Shown: positions 44,700 through 54,521 of the stretch, in pieces
How positions within the stretch are numbered: position 1 is the stretch's first letter
How the letters are laid out: each line of letters starts with the position of its first letter
Assembly: GCF_964030925.1 (NCBI RefSeq)
Contig: NZ_OZ034992.1
Span: 620,001 to 684,000 of the forward strand
DNA from: Spiroplasma_E sp902809815
GTDB taxonomy: Bacteria; Bacillota_I; Bacilli_A; Mycoplasmatales; VBWQ01
DNA length: 64,000 bases
Reading direction: 5' to 3'
Made by a program: the position numbers and the translations under genes
Notes under the pieces: generated by a model
Databases searched by the model: none
What the model was told of the DNA's origin: nothing
What the model saw: only the letters and a program-made list of their open reading frames with translations

Positions 44700-44937
44700 T
44701 TAATAAATCTCTTTAACACTATTATCAACACGTGTTAGGGAACTAAAAAAGTGAACTACAACACAGTTGTTAAAAATAGTAGCTAGCATGTGGACTTGCA
44801 TGGATAAATAAAAAGTGGAGTGATACCTAATAAAATATACTAACCATTAATGGTAATTCTTGGGGTGGGAGCGAATTGGAAACTAGTATATATAGACCTG
44901 TTGTAGGGACCTATTGTATTAATTCTATTATTTATTT
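44700..44937 (+). ncRNA. Candidate structured RNA or viral leader, unidentified
   Basis: About 240 bases without an open frame that are less AT-rich than their surroundings. They contain small stems (AACACAGTTGTT, ACCATTAATGGT) and purine-rich runs (GGGGTGGGAGCG near 44862) and end in the strong terminator at 44938. I compared by eye with tmRNA, SRP RNA, RNase P RNA and tRNA and found no diagnostic motif. It is most likely the start of the virus-like element. Confidence 0.35.
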
Positions 44938-44991
44938 AACCAACCTTGCCACTACCAAGTGAGCAAGTGTTGGTTTTATTTTTTATTTTTT
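44938..44991 (+). terminator. Very stable terminator at the left edge of the virus-like element
   Basis: AACCAAC (44938-44944) pairs with GTTGGTT (44969-44975), with inner stems TTGC/GCAA and CACT/AGTG around ACCA, then a long T-rich run. It is the strongest intrinsic terminator in the window. Confidence 0.8.
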
Positions 44992-45040
44992 TTGAAAAAT
45001 TTTTTGGGCGAGAAAATAAATTTCAAACTTGTAAAAAAAA

Positions 45041-45115
45041 TTGAGCGGGGCCGGTTCAATTAAAATATTAATTTATTAAACATAAATTAAATAAATATTG
45101 AATCGAATGCCTCAA
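45041..45115 (+). repeat. Nested stem-loop in the non-coding part of the virus-like element
   Basis: TTGAG (45041-45045) pairs with CTCAA (45111-45115), GGGGC faces a partial complement, and TTCAAT (45055-45060) pairs with ATTGAA (45097-45102). The inner AT-rich arms (ATTTATT region) are also mostly complementary. It is a candidate origin or packaging hairpin; this is inference. Confidence 0.45.
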
Positions 45116-45253
45116 TGTTTTTTAAAATTTCACAATTTATTTTTGAGCCCAGAATTGATGGAATAAATAAAACTAATAGTATTAATAATATAAAAAACCA
45201 AAATATATGTTCTTTATGCTAGAAGCAACAGAACATATTAGGAAAGGATTATT

Positions 45254-45506
45254 ATGGCAATAGAAATTCTTGATTATGAAGCACTAAGAAAGATTGATAA
45301 AAAAAATTAAAAAAAGAAGAAAAAGATGTGTTGAATGTAATGAATTATATGAAGATGACAAAATCCAAATGCTTTATCGCTTTAAAACAGAATTAGAAGC
45401 AGAACAACATGATATTAGAAAATTTGAAGATGATTATGATATTGATGAACATTTGGATTATACAAAACCATTTGGATATGTTTGTGATTGATGTAGAAGT
45501 GATTAA
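45254..45506 (+). pseudogene. Small zinc-ribbon protein, frameshifted
   Basis: ATG 45254 follows GAAAGGATT and opens a frame (MAIEILDYEALRKIDKKN) that stops at 45308 after an A-run. One base away, the frame from 45294 continues through a basic patch to CVEC, an acidic middle part and CDWC near the end (TAA 45504-45506). The reconstructed 83-residue protein has a CxxC...CxxC zinc ribbon. The A8 run at 45298-45305 is the break point. Confidence 0.6.
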
Positions 45507-45508
45507 TT

Positions 45509-45682
45509 ATGCAAAAAAAGTATTTTTGTTGAACATGTAAACAACATAAATTAGATTATTTATTCTTTAATACTGATGATATAAAAACAAGAAAATATTT
45601 TTTAAGAGATAAAAATAATAAAGCAATTTGTTATGACTGTATTTTAAATGTTAGGTTAAGTAGGAGGTATAAATATGAATAA
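45509..45682 (+). CDS. Small zinc-ribbon protein
   Basis: The 57-residue product has CWTC (residues about 7-10) and CYDC (about 41-44), a four-Cys zinc-binding pattern, in a Lys-rich context. It begins 2 bases after the previous stop and overlaps the next start by 8 bases, so it is part of one polycistron. Two short zinc ribbons in a row suggest nucleic-acid binding or regulation. Family not recognised. Confidence 0.6.
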
Positions 45683-45977
45683 ACAAAAACTATTTTCTTA
45701 TAAAGACCAAGAAATTATTAATGAATATAATAAAAAACGTAATCAAGAAATAACAGAAGAACATTTAAATAATATAGAAAAATTAAGAGAAGATTTTAAA
45801 AAAGAAGTTATTAATGAATATAAAGAAAAATTAAGAGAAGATTTAGATGAACGAATAACGTGACTTACAAATGAAATATCTAATGTTAAACATTTTAAAC
45901 AAATAGAATTTTATATATGAAAAAAAATATGTTTAAAAAATATAATAATTAAAATTGAACAAGGAATATTTGATTAA
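45675..45977 (+). CDS. Coiled-coil protein of the virus-like element
   Basis: The 100-residue product has a charged coiled coil (residues about 8-75, EEHLNNIEKLREDFKKEV) with a moderately hydrophobic segment after two TGA Trp codons. GTAGGAGG lies 8 bases before the ATG, inside the previous gene. The stop is 2 bases before the RuvC-like start. Confidence 0.65.
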
Positions 45978-45979
45978 TA

Positions 45980-46443
45980 ATGCAATATGACTTAATTATT
46001 GGGATTGACCCTGCTGGAATTGGTAATAATGGAATGGTTATATATTCAAGTGAAACTAATAATATTGTTTTTAATGAAACATTTAATACATTAACTGTTT
46101 TATGAACTAAAAATATGTATAAAGAAAAATTGCAATTAATTAAAAAAAATTTATTGATAAAAAAATATTAGTTATTGTAGAAAATTTCTTTTTAAGTTCA
46201 AAACAATTATTAACTAATCCATTATCAACACCTAAAATTATTGATGCATTAATGGTATTAGTGCAAGATGTTTTTAACTGAGATTATCTAGAAAACCACC
46301 CAAAAAATAAAAATAAAATAACAAATTATAAAGGAAATATAAAATTAACAAAACATGAACAAGATGCTTATAAGCATATTCAATATTATTTAAAAAATCA
46401 TAAAAAAATATTAATTTTTGATAATTATTTAAGGAAATTATAA
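45980..46443 (+). pseudogene. RuvC-like Holliday junction nuclease, frameshifted
   Basis: The N-terminus LIIGIDPAGIGNNGMVIY is the first RuvC-fold strand with the catalytic Asp. The frame stops at TAG near 46169, but shifting one base in the A-run (46142-46149) continues as KKILVIVENFFLSSKQLLTN (second catalytic acid, Glu) and ends with KLTKHEQDAYKHIQYYL (third acidic site). The reconstructed protein is about 153 residues, typical of phage or pox-type RuvC resolvases. It would resolve branched replication intermediates of the element. Confidence 0.72.
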
Positions 46444-46445
46444 AA

Positions 46446-46738
46446 ATGAAAGATAAAGCAAATTATGTCAAATTAACAGTAAAACTTAGTAACACTATTG
46501 AAGCAAAATATTACGAAAAAGGTAATAAAGAATTATATTATAGTGTTCGAGGTCAGTGAAATGGTTTAAACTATGTTACTTTAATTTTTAACAACCCAAA
46601 ACTTTATAGACACTGTATTTTATTAAACAAAAATGATGAAATTATAGTAACTGGTCAAATTTTAATACTTTAAATATTCCTAAAAATCGTGCATTTTGTT
46701 CAATTAATGTTAAATGATTTAAAAAATGAAAAGAGTAA
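46446..46738 (+). pseudogene. SSB-like OB-fold protein, frameshifted
   Basis: The first 75 codons give strands typical of an OB fold (NYVKLTVKLSNTIEAKYYEK, YYSVRGQWNGLNYVTLIFNN, NDEIIVTGQI), then stop at 46670. One base away the frame continues (NTLNIPKNRAFCSINVKWFK) to TAA 46736. The size of about 97 residues, the G-Q-W and V-T-G-Q-I patterns, and the position after a RuvC-like gene suggest a small single-stranded DNA-binding protein. Fold assignment is by eye only. Confidence 0.5.
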
Positions 46739-46741
46739 AAA

Positions 46742-46903
46742 ATGATATTATGAAAAATTTTATTAATAGTACCAATATTAATAACAAGTATAACACTAAT
46801 AATATTTTTAATATTTATTATTAAAGAATTAAAAAATGAATATAAAGTATTAAAAATATTAAGTGAAATTGCTAATCAAATTAAAAATAAGGAGAATAAA
46901 TAA
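46742..46903 (+). CDS. Small single-TM protein
   Basis: The 53-residue product has one strong membrane helix (residues about 5-27) followed by a charged amphipathic tail. TGA at codon 4 is Trp. Start and stop overlap or abut the neighbours (ATG 4 bases after the SSB-like stop; TAA shares its last base with the next ATG). In a small virus such proteins may be coat or lysis/extrusion proteins; unassigned. Confidence 0.6.
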
Positions 46904-47136
46904 TGACTAAGGAAGAATTATTACAATGAGAAAATAATGAAATAGGTAAAATTGAAAGTATTAAAGAAGATAAATCAACACATAAAAATTGTATTAATAA
47001 AGAAAAATTAATTAATTTTATTATAACAACTCTAAAAGAAAATAAAGAATCTAATTCTAGTAATTTATTTAAAATAGGAAAAGAAAGTGTTTTATTTGAT
47101 CTTCAGATTTATATTAATAAAGGAGACTTTGATTAA
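46903..47136 (+). CDS. Small acidic/basic protein of the virus-like element
   Basis: The 77-residue hydrophilic product contains one Trp-TGA and ends GDFD. AAGGAG lies 11 bases before the ATG. Its C-terminal NKGDFD recurs in variant form in the unrelated small gene at 49741 (NKGEFDE), reflecting an embedded ribosome site AAAGGAG/AAAGGTG for the next gene. Confidence 0.55.
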
Positions 47137-47155
47137 TGATTATATTACCTACTTT

Positions 47156-48551
47156 AGACATATTCCGTAATTAAATTTAATTAATTGTCAATAAAATTGT
47201 TTTAAAACTATTTAGTGTTATTGAATATAGAAATAAATATTTTTTGAAAAAATAGTTTAAAAAATGAGTTTACATTTTAAACAAAAAATTGTTAATAATA
47301 TTTTTATATTACTCGATAAAAATTTAAATTTTAAAAAAATATTTTTAATATTTTTTTTATTTTAATGGTTTTATTTTATTAAAAATTTCACAAAGTAAGT
47401 TAAATCTTAAGTACATAAGTCTAAATTTAGATTTTCTACATTTATTTACTAAAATTTTGAATCTTTTCAATCAAGCAAAGACATGTTCAACTTTAATTCT
47501 AATTTTAGATACAATCTTATTGTATTTTCTTTCTTGTTTAGTTAATTTTTTATTTTTAGTTCTTTTAATTGGTATTATTGTATTTTTATAAATATTTTGT
47601 ATACCTTGATATCCTAAATCACCAATAATTATTGTTTTTTCTGAAAATTCAAGATTTGAATTTTTTAATATTTGAAAATCATGCACTTTACCATTATTAG
47701 CAAAAATATCAACAATTTTTTTATTAAAAAAATCATATACAATTTGAAATTTTATAGAATACATTCAACTTTTACCAGAAAAATATTCTAACTGTAGTTT
47801 TTTTAGTTGGTCTTTCAATTTCAATCTCAGTTGAATCAATTAAATAAAATTGAAATTCATTTGAATTTTCTTGTTTTTTATCAATTTTTAATTTATATCT
47901 TTCTTTTAAAAATTGGTAATCTTTGTGGTTACTAAGTTTATTTTCTACTCAAGTAATATTTTGAAAACAACTTGATGGGCTCATTTTAGATTTAATACTC
48001 ATTTGAAAAAAAGTATAATATTCTTTTCAGTATAATAAAGTCATCATTAATCTTTCTTCTACTGAAAGTTTATTTTTTCGACCTTTATTTTTTTCTAATT
48101 TTTCTATTTCAATTAATTTTTCTAACATTTCATTAAAATGAAAACGTTTTATACCAAAATATCTGTAAAATTCTTCATTTTTTAATTTTTTTAAATTTTC
48201 AAAAATCATTTTTATCAACACTTTTCTAAATTTATTGTTAATAACAAAATTATAAAATAAATTTTAAAATTATTAATTGACTTTTAAAAAATTTAATTAC
48301 GGAATATGTCTTTTGTGAAATTTTTAATAAAATAAAACCATTAAAATAAAAAAAATATTAAAAATATTTTTTTAAAATTTAAATTTTTATCGAGTTAATA
48401 TAAAAATATTATTAACAATTTTTTGTTTAAAATGTAAACTCATTTTTTAAACTATTTTTTCAAAAAATATTTATTTCTATATTCAATAACACTAAATAGT
48501 TTTAAAACAATTTTATTGACAATTAATTAAATTTAATTACGGAATATGTCC
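47156..48551. mobile_element. IS5-like copy 3 (minus) joined to an IS5-like 3' remnant (plus)
   Basis: 47156-48311 is a complete element in minus orientation. 48312-48551 is the terminal 240 bases of another copy in plus orientation, beginning TTTGTGAAATTTTTAAT. The whole block is flanked by TTT (47153-47155 and 48552-48554), so the two pieces together occupy one original insertion site. Confidence 0.85.
47357..48209 (-). pseudogene. IS5-like transposase (copy 3), joining run changed
   Basis: orfA and orfB are each open, but the joining run has seven A, so the -1 slip used by copy 1 would not fuse them. orfB has N for D in ANNGKVHDF near the start of the DDE part. Probably inactive unless a +1 slip occurs. 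Confidence 0.7.
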
Positions 48552-48781
48552 TTTGTTTGAAAATAAAGATGAAATTGAAATATTATCACCATTTCCAAAA
48601 GCAATTCATACAAGTAATGATATTAGAGCAATTATTTTAAGACAATACCCTAATGTTAAATCCAAACACATAATTGTTTCTGACCCCGAAAGTAATGTTG
48701 CATTAATAGTTGGTGATAATGATGTTTATCAAGGTTGAATTAAAGTAACAATTAAAAAATTAGAAAATTAAAGGAGAAAAA

Positions 48782-48898
48782 ATGGATTATAAAGAAAAAA
48801 TTAAAATTAGAATTCATGAATTTGAATTATATGATTATCAAGTAAATACTTTATTAGATATTGTAAGAGAAATGTTAAAAGCAAATAAAGGAGATTAA
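48782..48898 (+). CDS. Tiny charged protein
   Basis: A 38-codon frame with AAAGGAG 6 bases upstream and AAAGGAG at its own 3' end serving the next gene. It is helical and amphipathic. Position in the tightly packed gene string is the main support. Confidence 0.5.
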   Translation: MDYKEKIKIRIHEFELYDYQVNTLLDIVREMLKANKGD

Positions 48899-48899
48899 A

Positions 48900-49724
48900 A
48901 TGCCAAACGAAAATACACAATCAAATTATACTTTAACCAAATTAATTAGAATTGGTATAAGTCCTATTTGTGCAATGATTGGTACAAGTGCTTATTATGG
49001 TCAAGTAATTGCTAATCCAATATTAGGTTCAATTAATAGTTTATTATTTGGTAAAAAATTAGGTTTAGATATTTGAAATTTAAATCAAAGACCAAATACT
49101 AAAACTAAATTAATTAATAGTTCTAAAAAAATAGCATTAGGATTAGGAACAATTGGTTTAGCAAATTATAGTAAATGAACAGAAAATAATATTAATCCTA
49201 TTATTCCAACAACACCAATTCCAATAACTACTACAACTACAACAGAAGGTCCGCCATGATTACTATTAAATAAGCAAGAAAATCAGTCATTAATGGATTG
49301 AGATACTTATATTTCATTAAATACTTATGGTATTTCAAATCTTATTAGTGGATTAACTGAGTTAATACCTAATAAATTTGAAGCAATAAGAAAAATATGT
49401 AATATGGCAACTGGTGGTTGTTTAATATCAAGTGGGGTTGCTATGGGTATTAATAATGATTTTATGAATGCTTATGCAGTACCTACCATAGTTGCTGGTG
49501 CAAGTGAAATAATCCATAATTTATTACCTATTGAAACTACAAATCATATTCAAGAAATGCAAGAAACACCATTTAATAATGAAACAAGAAGATTAATAAA
49601 TGACAATAGATTTACTATTAATAGTGAAACAACTAGTCAATATGGTAGTGATAATATGAGTGAAGTACCATTAAATCATGATAATACTTCATTAAATTGA
49701 GATCATAATCACATGAGTTTATAA
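48900..49724 (+). CDS. Putative virus structural membrane protein
   Basis: A 274-residue protein with hydrophobic segments near residues 15-50, 78-92 and 165-200. A Pro/Thr linker (IIPTTPIPITTTTTTEGPP, about 100-118) and a polar Asn/Thr-rich tail follow. The architecture of membrane part, flexible linker, domain and hydrophilic tail suits a virion or adhesion protein. Four TGA Trp codons. AAAGGAG precedes the ATG by 9 bases. Not recognised by sequence. Confidence 0.65.
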
Positions 49725-49740
49725 AGGAGGTGAATAATTT

Positions 49741-49899
49741 ATGAATAAAGAAAAATTAATTGAATATTACAATGATAAATTAAAACAACATGAAAAAGAT
49801 TTAGAAGACATACGATTGAATGAACGTTTAATTGCAAATCTTTTAATGGATGCAAAATGTATGATTGAAAGAATTAATAAAGGTGAATTTGATGAATAA
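49741..49899 (+). CDS. Small coiled-coil protein
   Basis: The 52-residue product is helical (KLIEYYNDKLKQHEKDLEDI). A textbook AAGGAGGTGA lies 7 bases before the ATG. The stop overlaps the next start. Confidence 0.6.
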   Translation: MNKEKLIEYYNDKLKQHEKDLEDIRLNERLIANLLMDAKCMIERINKGEFDE

Positions 49900-50113
49900 A
49901 GATATGGAAAAAGATTTAAAAATTATAAAAGAAAAAGAAAAAACGCTTAAATTTGGTTATGAAAGATTAAATGAAGCATTAGATTTAAGAAATAAATTAG
50001 TTAATAGATATGAAGGTATTGCAACTCCAAAACAACATGAATTAAGTAATAAATTAAATAAAAAAATTGATAATATTATTGAATTTATTTTTAAAAATGA
50101 AATAGGAAAATAA
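49892..50113 (+). CDS. Small coiled-coil protein
   Basis: The 73-residue charged helical product (KIIKEKEKTLKFGYERLNEA ... KLNKKIDNIIEFIF) starts at ATG 49892, inside the end of the previous gene, with AAAGGTG upstream. An in-frame upstream codon at 49865 has no ribosome site, so I do not use it. Confidence 0.6.
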   Translation: MNKDMEKDLKIIKEKEKTLKFGYERLNEALDLRNKLVNRYEGIATPKQHELSNKLNKKIDNIIEFIFKNEIGK

Positions 50114-50136
50114 ATAGTTGAAAGGAAAATATTCAA

Positions 50137-50286
50137 ATGAAAGAATTTTTACATGAATTAATAATTATTGGAACAAGTGTTGGAACATTAATTTGCAGAG
50201 AAATTATTGTTTTATTAAAAAGATTTATCACAACTCCAAAACATGTTAGAGCAAATAACAAAATTATAAAACATCAAAAAAATTAG
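50137..50286 (+). CDS. Small membrane-associated protein, probably frameshifted at its end
   Basis: The 49-residue product has a hydrophobic N-terminal half (LIIIGTSVGTLICREIIVLL). The frame stops at TAG 50284 after an A6 run. One base away it would continue KLAKLNEKINKGEK to TAA 50322-50324, ending with the ribosome site of the next gene as its neighbours do, so a one-base indel is likely. AAAGG lies upstream. Confidence 0.5.
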   Translation: MKEFLHELIIIGTSVGTLICREIIVLLKRFITTPKHVRANNKIIKHQKN

Positions 50287-50325
50287 CAAAATTAAATGAA
50301 AAGATTAATAAAGGAGAAAAATAAT

Positions 50326-50508
50326 ATGACAAAAATTGAATTTAATGAAAAATATAGAAAACAAGATATCAGTATTGATAGAGATTTTGATTTACATATT
50401 GATAATTGTTTTAAATTTTCTGATATCAATACATTAGAAAATGCTGTTAATGATTATAAAAAACTAATAAGTGAAATGCCACAATTAGTTAAAAGACATA
50501 TTCCGTAA
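50326..50508 (+). CDS. Small protein truncated by IS5-like copy 4
   Basis: MTKIEFNEKYRKQDISIDRD and so on, 56 native residues, then RHIP and the stop from the IS terminal repeat. AAAGGAG lies 9 bases before the ATG. The remainder is not found on the other side of the IS. Confidence 0.55.
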   Translation: MTKIEFNEKYRKQDISIDRDFDLHIDNCFKFSDINTLENAVNDYKKLISEMPQLVKRHIP

Positions 50509-51652
50509 TTAAATTTTTTAAAAGTCAATTAATAATTTTAAAATTTATTTTATAATTTTGTTATTAACAATAAATTTAGAAAAGTGTTGATAAAAATGAT
50601 TTTTGAAAATTTAAAAAAATTAAAAAATGAAGAATTTTACAGATATTTTGGTATAAAACGTTTTCATTTTAATGAAATGTTAGAAAAATTAATTGAAATA
50701 GAAAAATTAGAAAAAAATAAAGGTCGAAAAAATAAACTTTCAGTAGAAGAAAGATTAATGATGACTTTATTATACTGAAAAGAATATTATACTTTTTTTT
50801 CAAATGAGTATTAAATCTAAAATGAGCCCATCAAGTTGTTTTCGAAATATTACTTGAGTAGAAAATAAACTTAGTAACCACAAAGATTACCAATTTTTAA
50901 AAGAAAGATATAAATTAAAAATTGATAAAAAACAAGAAAATTCAAATGAATTTCAATTTTATTTAATTGATTCAACTGAGATTGAAATTGAAAGACCAAC
51001 TAAAAAAAACTACAGTTAGAATATTTTTCTGGTAAAAGTTGAATGTATTCTATAAAATTTCAAATTGTATATGATTTTTTTAATAAAAAAATTGTTGATA
51101 TTTTTGCTGATAATGGTAAAGTGCATGATTTTCAAATATTAAAAAATTCAAATCTTGAATTTTCAGAAAAAACAATAATTATTGGTGATTTAGGATATCA
51201 AGGTATACAAAATATTTATAAAAATACAATAATACCAATTAAAAGAACTAAAAATAAAAAATTAACTAAACAAGAAAGAAAATACAATAAGATTGTATCT
51301 AAAATTAGAATTAAAGTTGAACATGTCTTTGTTTGATTGAAAAGATTCAAAATTTTAGTAAATAAATGTAGAAAATCTAAATTTAGACTTATGTACTTAA
51401 GATTTAACTTACTTTGTGAAATTTTTAATAAAATAAAACCATTAAAATAAAAAAAATATTAAAAATATTTTTTTAAAATTTAAATTTTTATCGAGTTAAT
51501 ATAAAAATATTATTAACAATTTTTTGTTTAAAATGTAAACTCATTTTTTAAACTATTTTTTCAAAAAATATTTATTTCTATATTCAATAACACTAAATAG
51601 TTTTAAAACAATTTTATTGACAATTAATTAAATTTAATTACGGAATATGTCC
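50494..51652 (+). mobile_element. IS5-like element, copy 4 (1,159 bp)
   Basis: Both terminal repeats are present, but the flanks differ (AAA at 50491-50493, ATT at 51653-51655), so the original flank has been lost, for example through a deletion between two copies. Confidence 0.88.
50596..51450 (+). pseudogene. IS5-like transposase (copy 4), broken
   Basis: The joining run has eight A as in copy 1, but orfA carries an extra T in the run at 50793-50800, so orfA is frameshifted. orfB is open (HVFVWLKRF variant). Confidence 0.75.
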
Positions 51653-52345
51653 ATTGCAAATAGTAAATTTTTTATTACTAATGGTCTTTATGATAGTTTA
51701 GTTTATTTAGCTGATAATAAAGGTTTAATTACCGATAATCAGTTGGCACAACAATTACGTTTAAATGGAAATAATTTATATGTAAAAGGTGTATTATGTG
51801 AAATCGTTCTTGATGACTATATGATTTTACTAATGATAAAAATGAACAACAATTAATGACCTTTATTTTAGCAACACCAAGAGCGATGAAAAGATACATG
51901 ATAGAAAATACAGTTATTTATGTAGATTTTATTAAAGATGATAAAGCAGGAAGAGCATATAAAGTTGCTGGTGAAGTTGTTGGAGAAGCAATACCATATA
52001 ATTTCTAATAATGAAACAACATCAAGATGAATGTTATGTGGAGTTATTAAAACAGAAAAAACTGATTTAAAAACTAAAATTACAGTTTTAACAACAAATA
52101 TTACTGCAAATGTTAATAACAATAACAATGAATTAAATACACAAATAAAAAGTATTAATGAACTTAAATCATTAAATCCAAATTTAACAAATCCAACTAT
52201 TAAATATTTTAGTGATGCACAAGGAAAAACTAATGTAAGTAATCAAAAACAAAAAGCAGGTGACTTATATATAGTTATTTCTTCAAATGTTAATGATTTA
52301 AATTATAAAGGAACAACAAATCCAATTAAAATAACTCTTAAATAA
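51653..52345 (+). pseudogene. Putative virus structural protein, 5'-truncated and frameshifted
   Basis: Three consecutive frames read as one protein. The first is IANSKFFITNGLYDSLVYLA to about 51830. The second is DKNEQQLMTFILATPRAMKR to TAA 52006. The third is NNETTSRWMLCGVIKTEKTD to TAA 52343-52345. The last part has Asn-rich loops and a strand pattern ending LYIVISSNVNDLNYKGTTNP, resembling repeat modules of Spiroplasma surface proteins. The present ATG (in ATGTCC) is from the IS end. It may be a spike or coat protein; unproven. Confidence 0.55.
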
Positions 52346-53363
52346 AGGAAATTAATATCATGCCAATTGGTACAACTAGTACAGCAATACTTTTAAACAT
52401 AAATAAACCAAAACATACTAGAACAAGTAACCAACAAGAAAATAAAAGTTTTTGATGAGAAATTTTAGAAATGATTGGTGTACAAGTTATAGCAGTAGCA
52501 CTTGCTCCTTTTACTGGTGGATTAAGTGAAAGTATAGCACTTGGATTAGGTGCAAGTGATTTAATTGCTAGTATTAGTGCTGTTGGTGTAGAATTTTTAA
52601 CTGATTTTACTATTAATCAAGTTTATGATTATTTAAAAGGAAATGTAACACCATTAAATACTTTTTTTAATATATTACCAGCATTTGCTGGACTTAATAA
52701 AATTAGTCGTGGTTATCGTACAACTAAATTTATTAAGTTAGCACAAAAAACTAAAACATTAGAACAAGTTGGTATTAAAGAAGCAAAAAACTTACAAGAA
52801 ATTATTAGTCAAGTAAGTGGAAAAGAAATTTTAACAGATAAAATTATTGGTAATAAACGTTATTTAATGAATTATAGTTTTACTCCTAATCGTGAAACAG
52901 TATTACGAGATTTAGGTTATGTTGCTGAAAGACAATATAAGAATAATTTTCAAAAATTAGAAACAGAAAAATTAATGGAACACTTATTATTACAAAATAC
53001 ATTAATAAAATTAAGTCCACAATTAACTCCTAAATTTAAAATTAATGATATCGAAAAAGCAAATAACTTTTTAAAAAAATTTAATACTGATTTAAAAAAA
53101 GTACTATCTATGAATCAACATGATTGATTAAATTTAGTTCATACAATACATACAGAAAATAGATATGGAAAAACTTTAATTTTAGATTTACAAAAAATTC
53201 GTGCTAATGCTATTAAATTTGCTTTTAAAAATAATGTTATTCATCAACTTGTTTTAAAAGCAAATCAAACTTTTAAATATTTTGATATTAGATTTTATTT
53301 AAAAAAAGGTTTAAATAAATTTTGAAAAGAAACACCATATTTTGAAAAATTACGAGAAAGTAT

Positions 53364-54521
53364 AGACATATTCCGTAATTAAATTTAATTAATTGTCAAT
53401 AAAATTGTTTTAAAACTATTTAGTGTTATTGAATATAGAAATAAATATTTTTTGAAAAAATAGTTTAAAAAATGAGTTTACATTTTAAACAAAAAATTGT
53501 TAATAATATTTTTATATTAACTCGATAAAAATTTAAATTTTAAAAAAATATTTTTAATATTTTTTTTATTTTAATGGTTTTATTTTATTAAAAATTTCAC
53601 AAAGTAAGTTAAATCTTAAGTACATAAGTCTAAATTTAGATTTTCTACATTTATTTACTAAAATTTTGAATCTTTTCAATCAAGCAAAGACATGTTCAAC
53701 TTTAATTCTAATTTTAGATACAATCTTATTGTATTTTCTTTCTTGTTTAGTTAATTTTTTATTTTTAGTTCTTTTAATTGGTATTATTGTATTTTTATAA
53801 ATATTTTGTATATCTTGATATCCTAAATCACCAATAATTATTGTTTTTTCTGAAAATTCAAGATTTGAATTTTTTAATATTTGAAAATCATGCACTTTAC
53901 CATTATCAGCAAAAATATCAACAATTTTTTTATTAAAAAAATCATATACAATTTGAAATTTTATAGAATACATTCAACTTTTACCAGAAAAATATTCTAA
54001 CTGTAGTTTTTTTTAGTTGGTCTTTCAATTTCAATCTCAGTTGAATCAATTAAATAAAATTGAAATTCATTTGAATTTTCTTGTTTTTTATCAATTTTTA
54101 ATTTATATCTTTCTTTTAAAAATTGGTAATCTTTGTGGTTACTAAGTTTATTTTCTACTCAAGTAATATTTCGAAAACAACTTGATGGGCTCATTTTAGA
54201 TTTAATACTCATTTGAAAAAAAGTATAATATTCTTTTCAGTATAATAAAGTCATCATTAATCTTTCTTCTACTGAAAGTTTATTTTTTCGACCTTTATTT
54301 TTTTCTAATTTTTCTATTTCAATTAATTTTTCTAACATTTCATTAAAATGAAAACGTTTTATACCAAAATATCTGTAAAATTCTTCATTTTTTAATTTTT
54401 TTAAATTTTCAAAAATCATTTTTATCAACACTTTTCTAAATTTATTGTTAATAACAAAATTATAAAATAAATTTTAAAATTATTACTTGATTTTTCAAAA
54501 AAATAATTACGGAATATGTCT
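53364..54521 (-). mobile_element. IS5-like element, copy 5 (1,158 bp)
   Basis: Flanking 3-bp repeats TAT (53361-53363 and 54522-54524). The right inner end has several substitutions (ACTTGATTTTTC) compared with other copies. Confidence 0.9.
53566..54419 (-). CDS. IS5-like transposase orfAB (copy 5), frameshift-joined
   Basis: As in copy 1, orfA is undisrupted and the joining run has eight A, so a -1 slip would give the full DDE protein. One change is visible in orfB (LGYQDIQ for LGYQGIQ) next to the second catalytic Asp. Confidence 0.75.

Larger units (their letters stand above)
47136..48771 (+). pseudogene. Small unknown gene split by nested IS5-like copies
   Basis: MIILPT at 47136-47155 and FENKDEIEILSPFPKAIHTS onward at 48555-48771 join in frame when 47156-48551 and one TTT are removed, giving an 80-residue protein. 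The C-terminal half has alternating strands and a TGA Trp. AAAGGAG precedes the ATG by about 10 bases. The exact reconstruction shows the gene was intact at the time of insertion. Confidence 0.75.

Noticed and set aside
44700..44937. tmRNA, RNase P RNA, SRP RNA or tRNA
   Set aside because: None of the diagnostic conserved motifs are present; left as an unidentified structured region.
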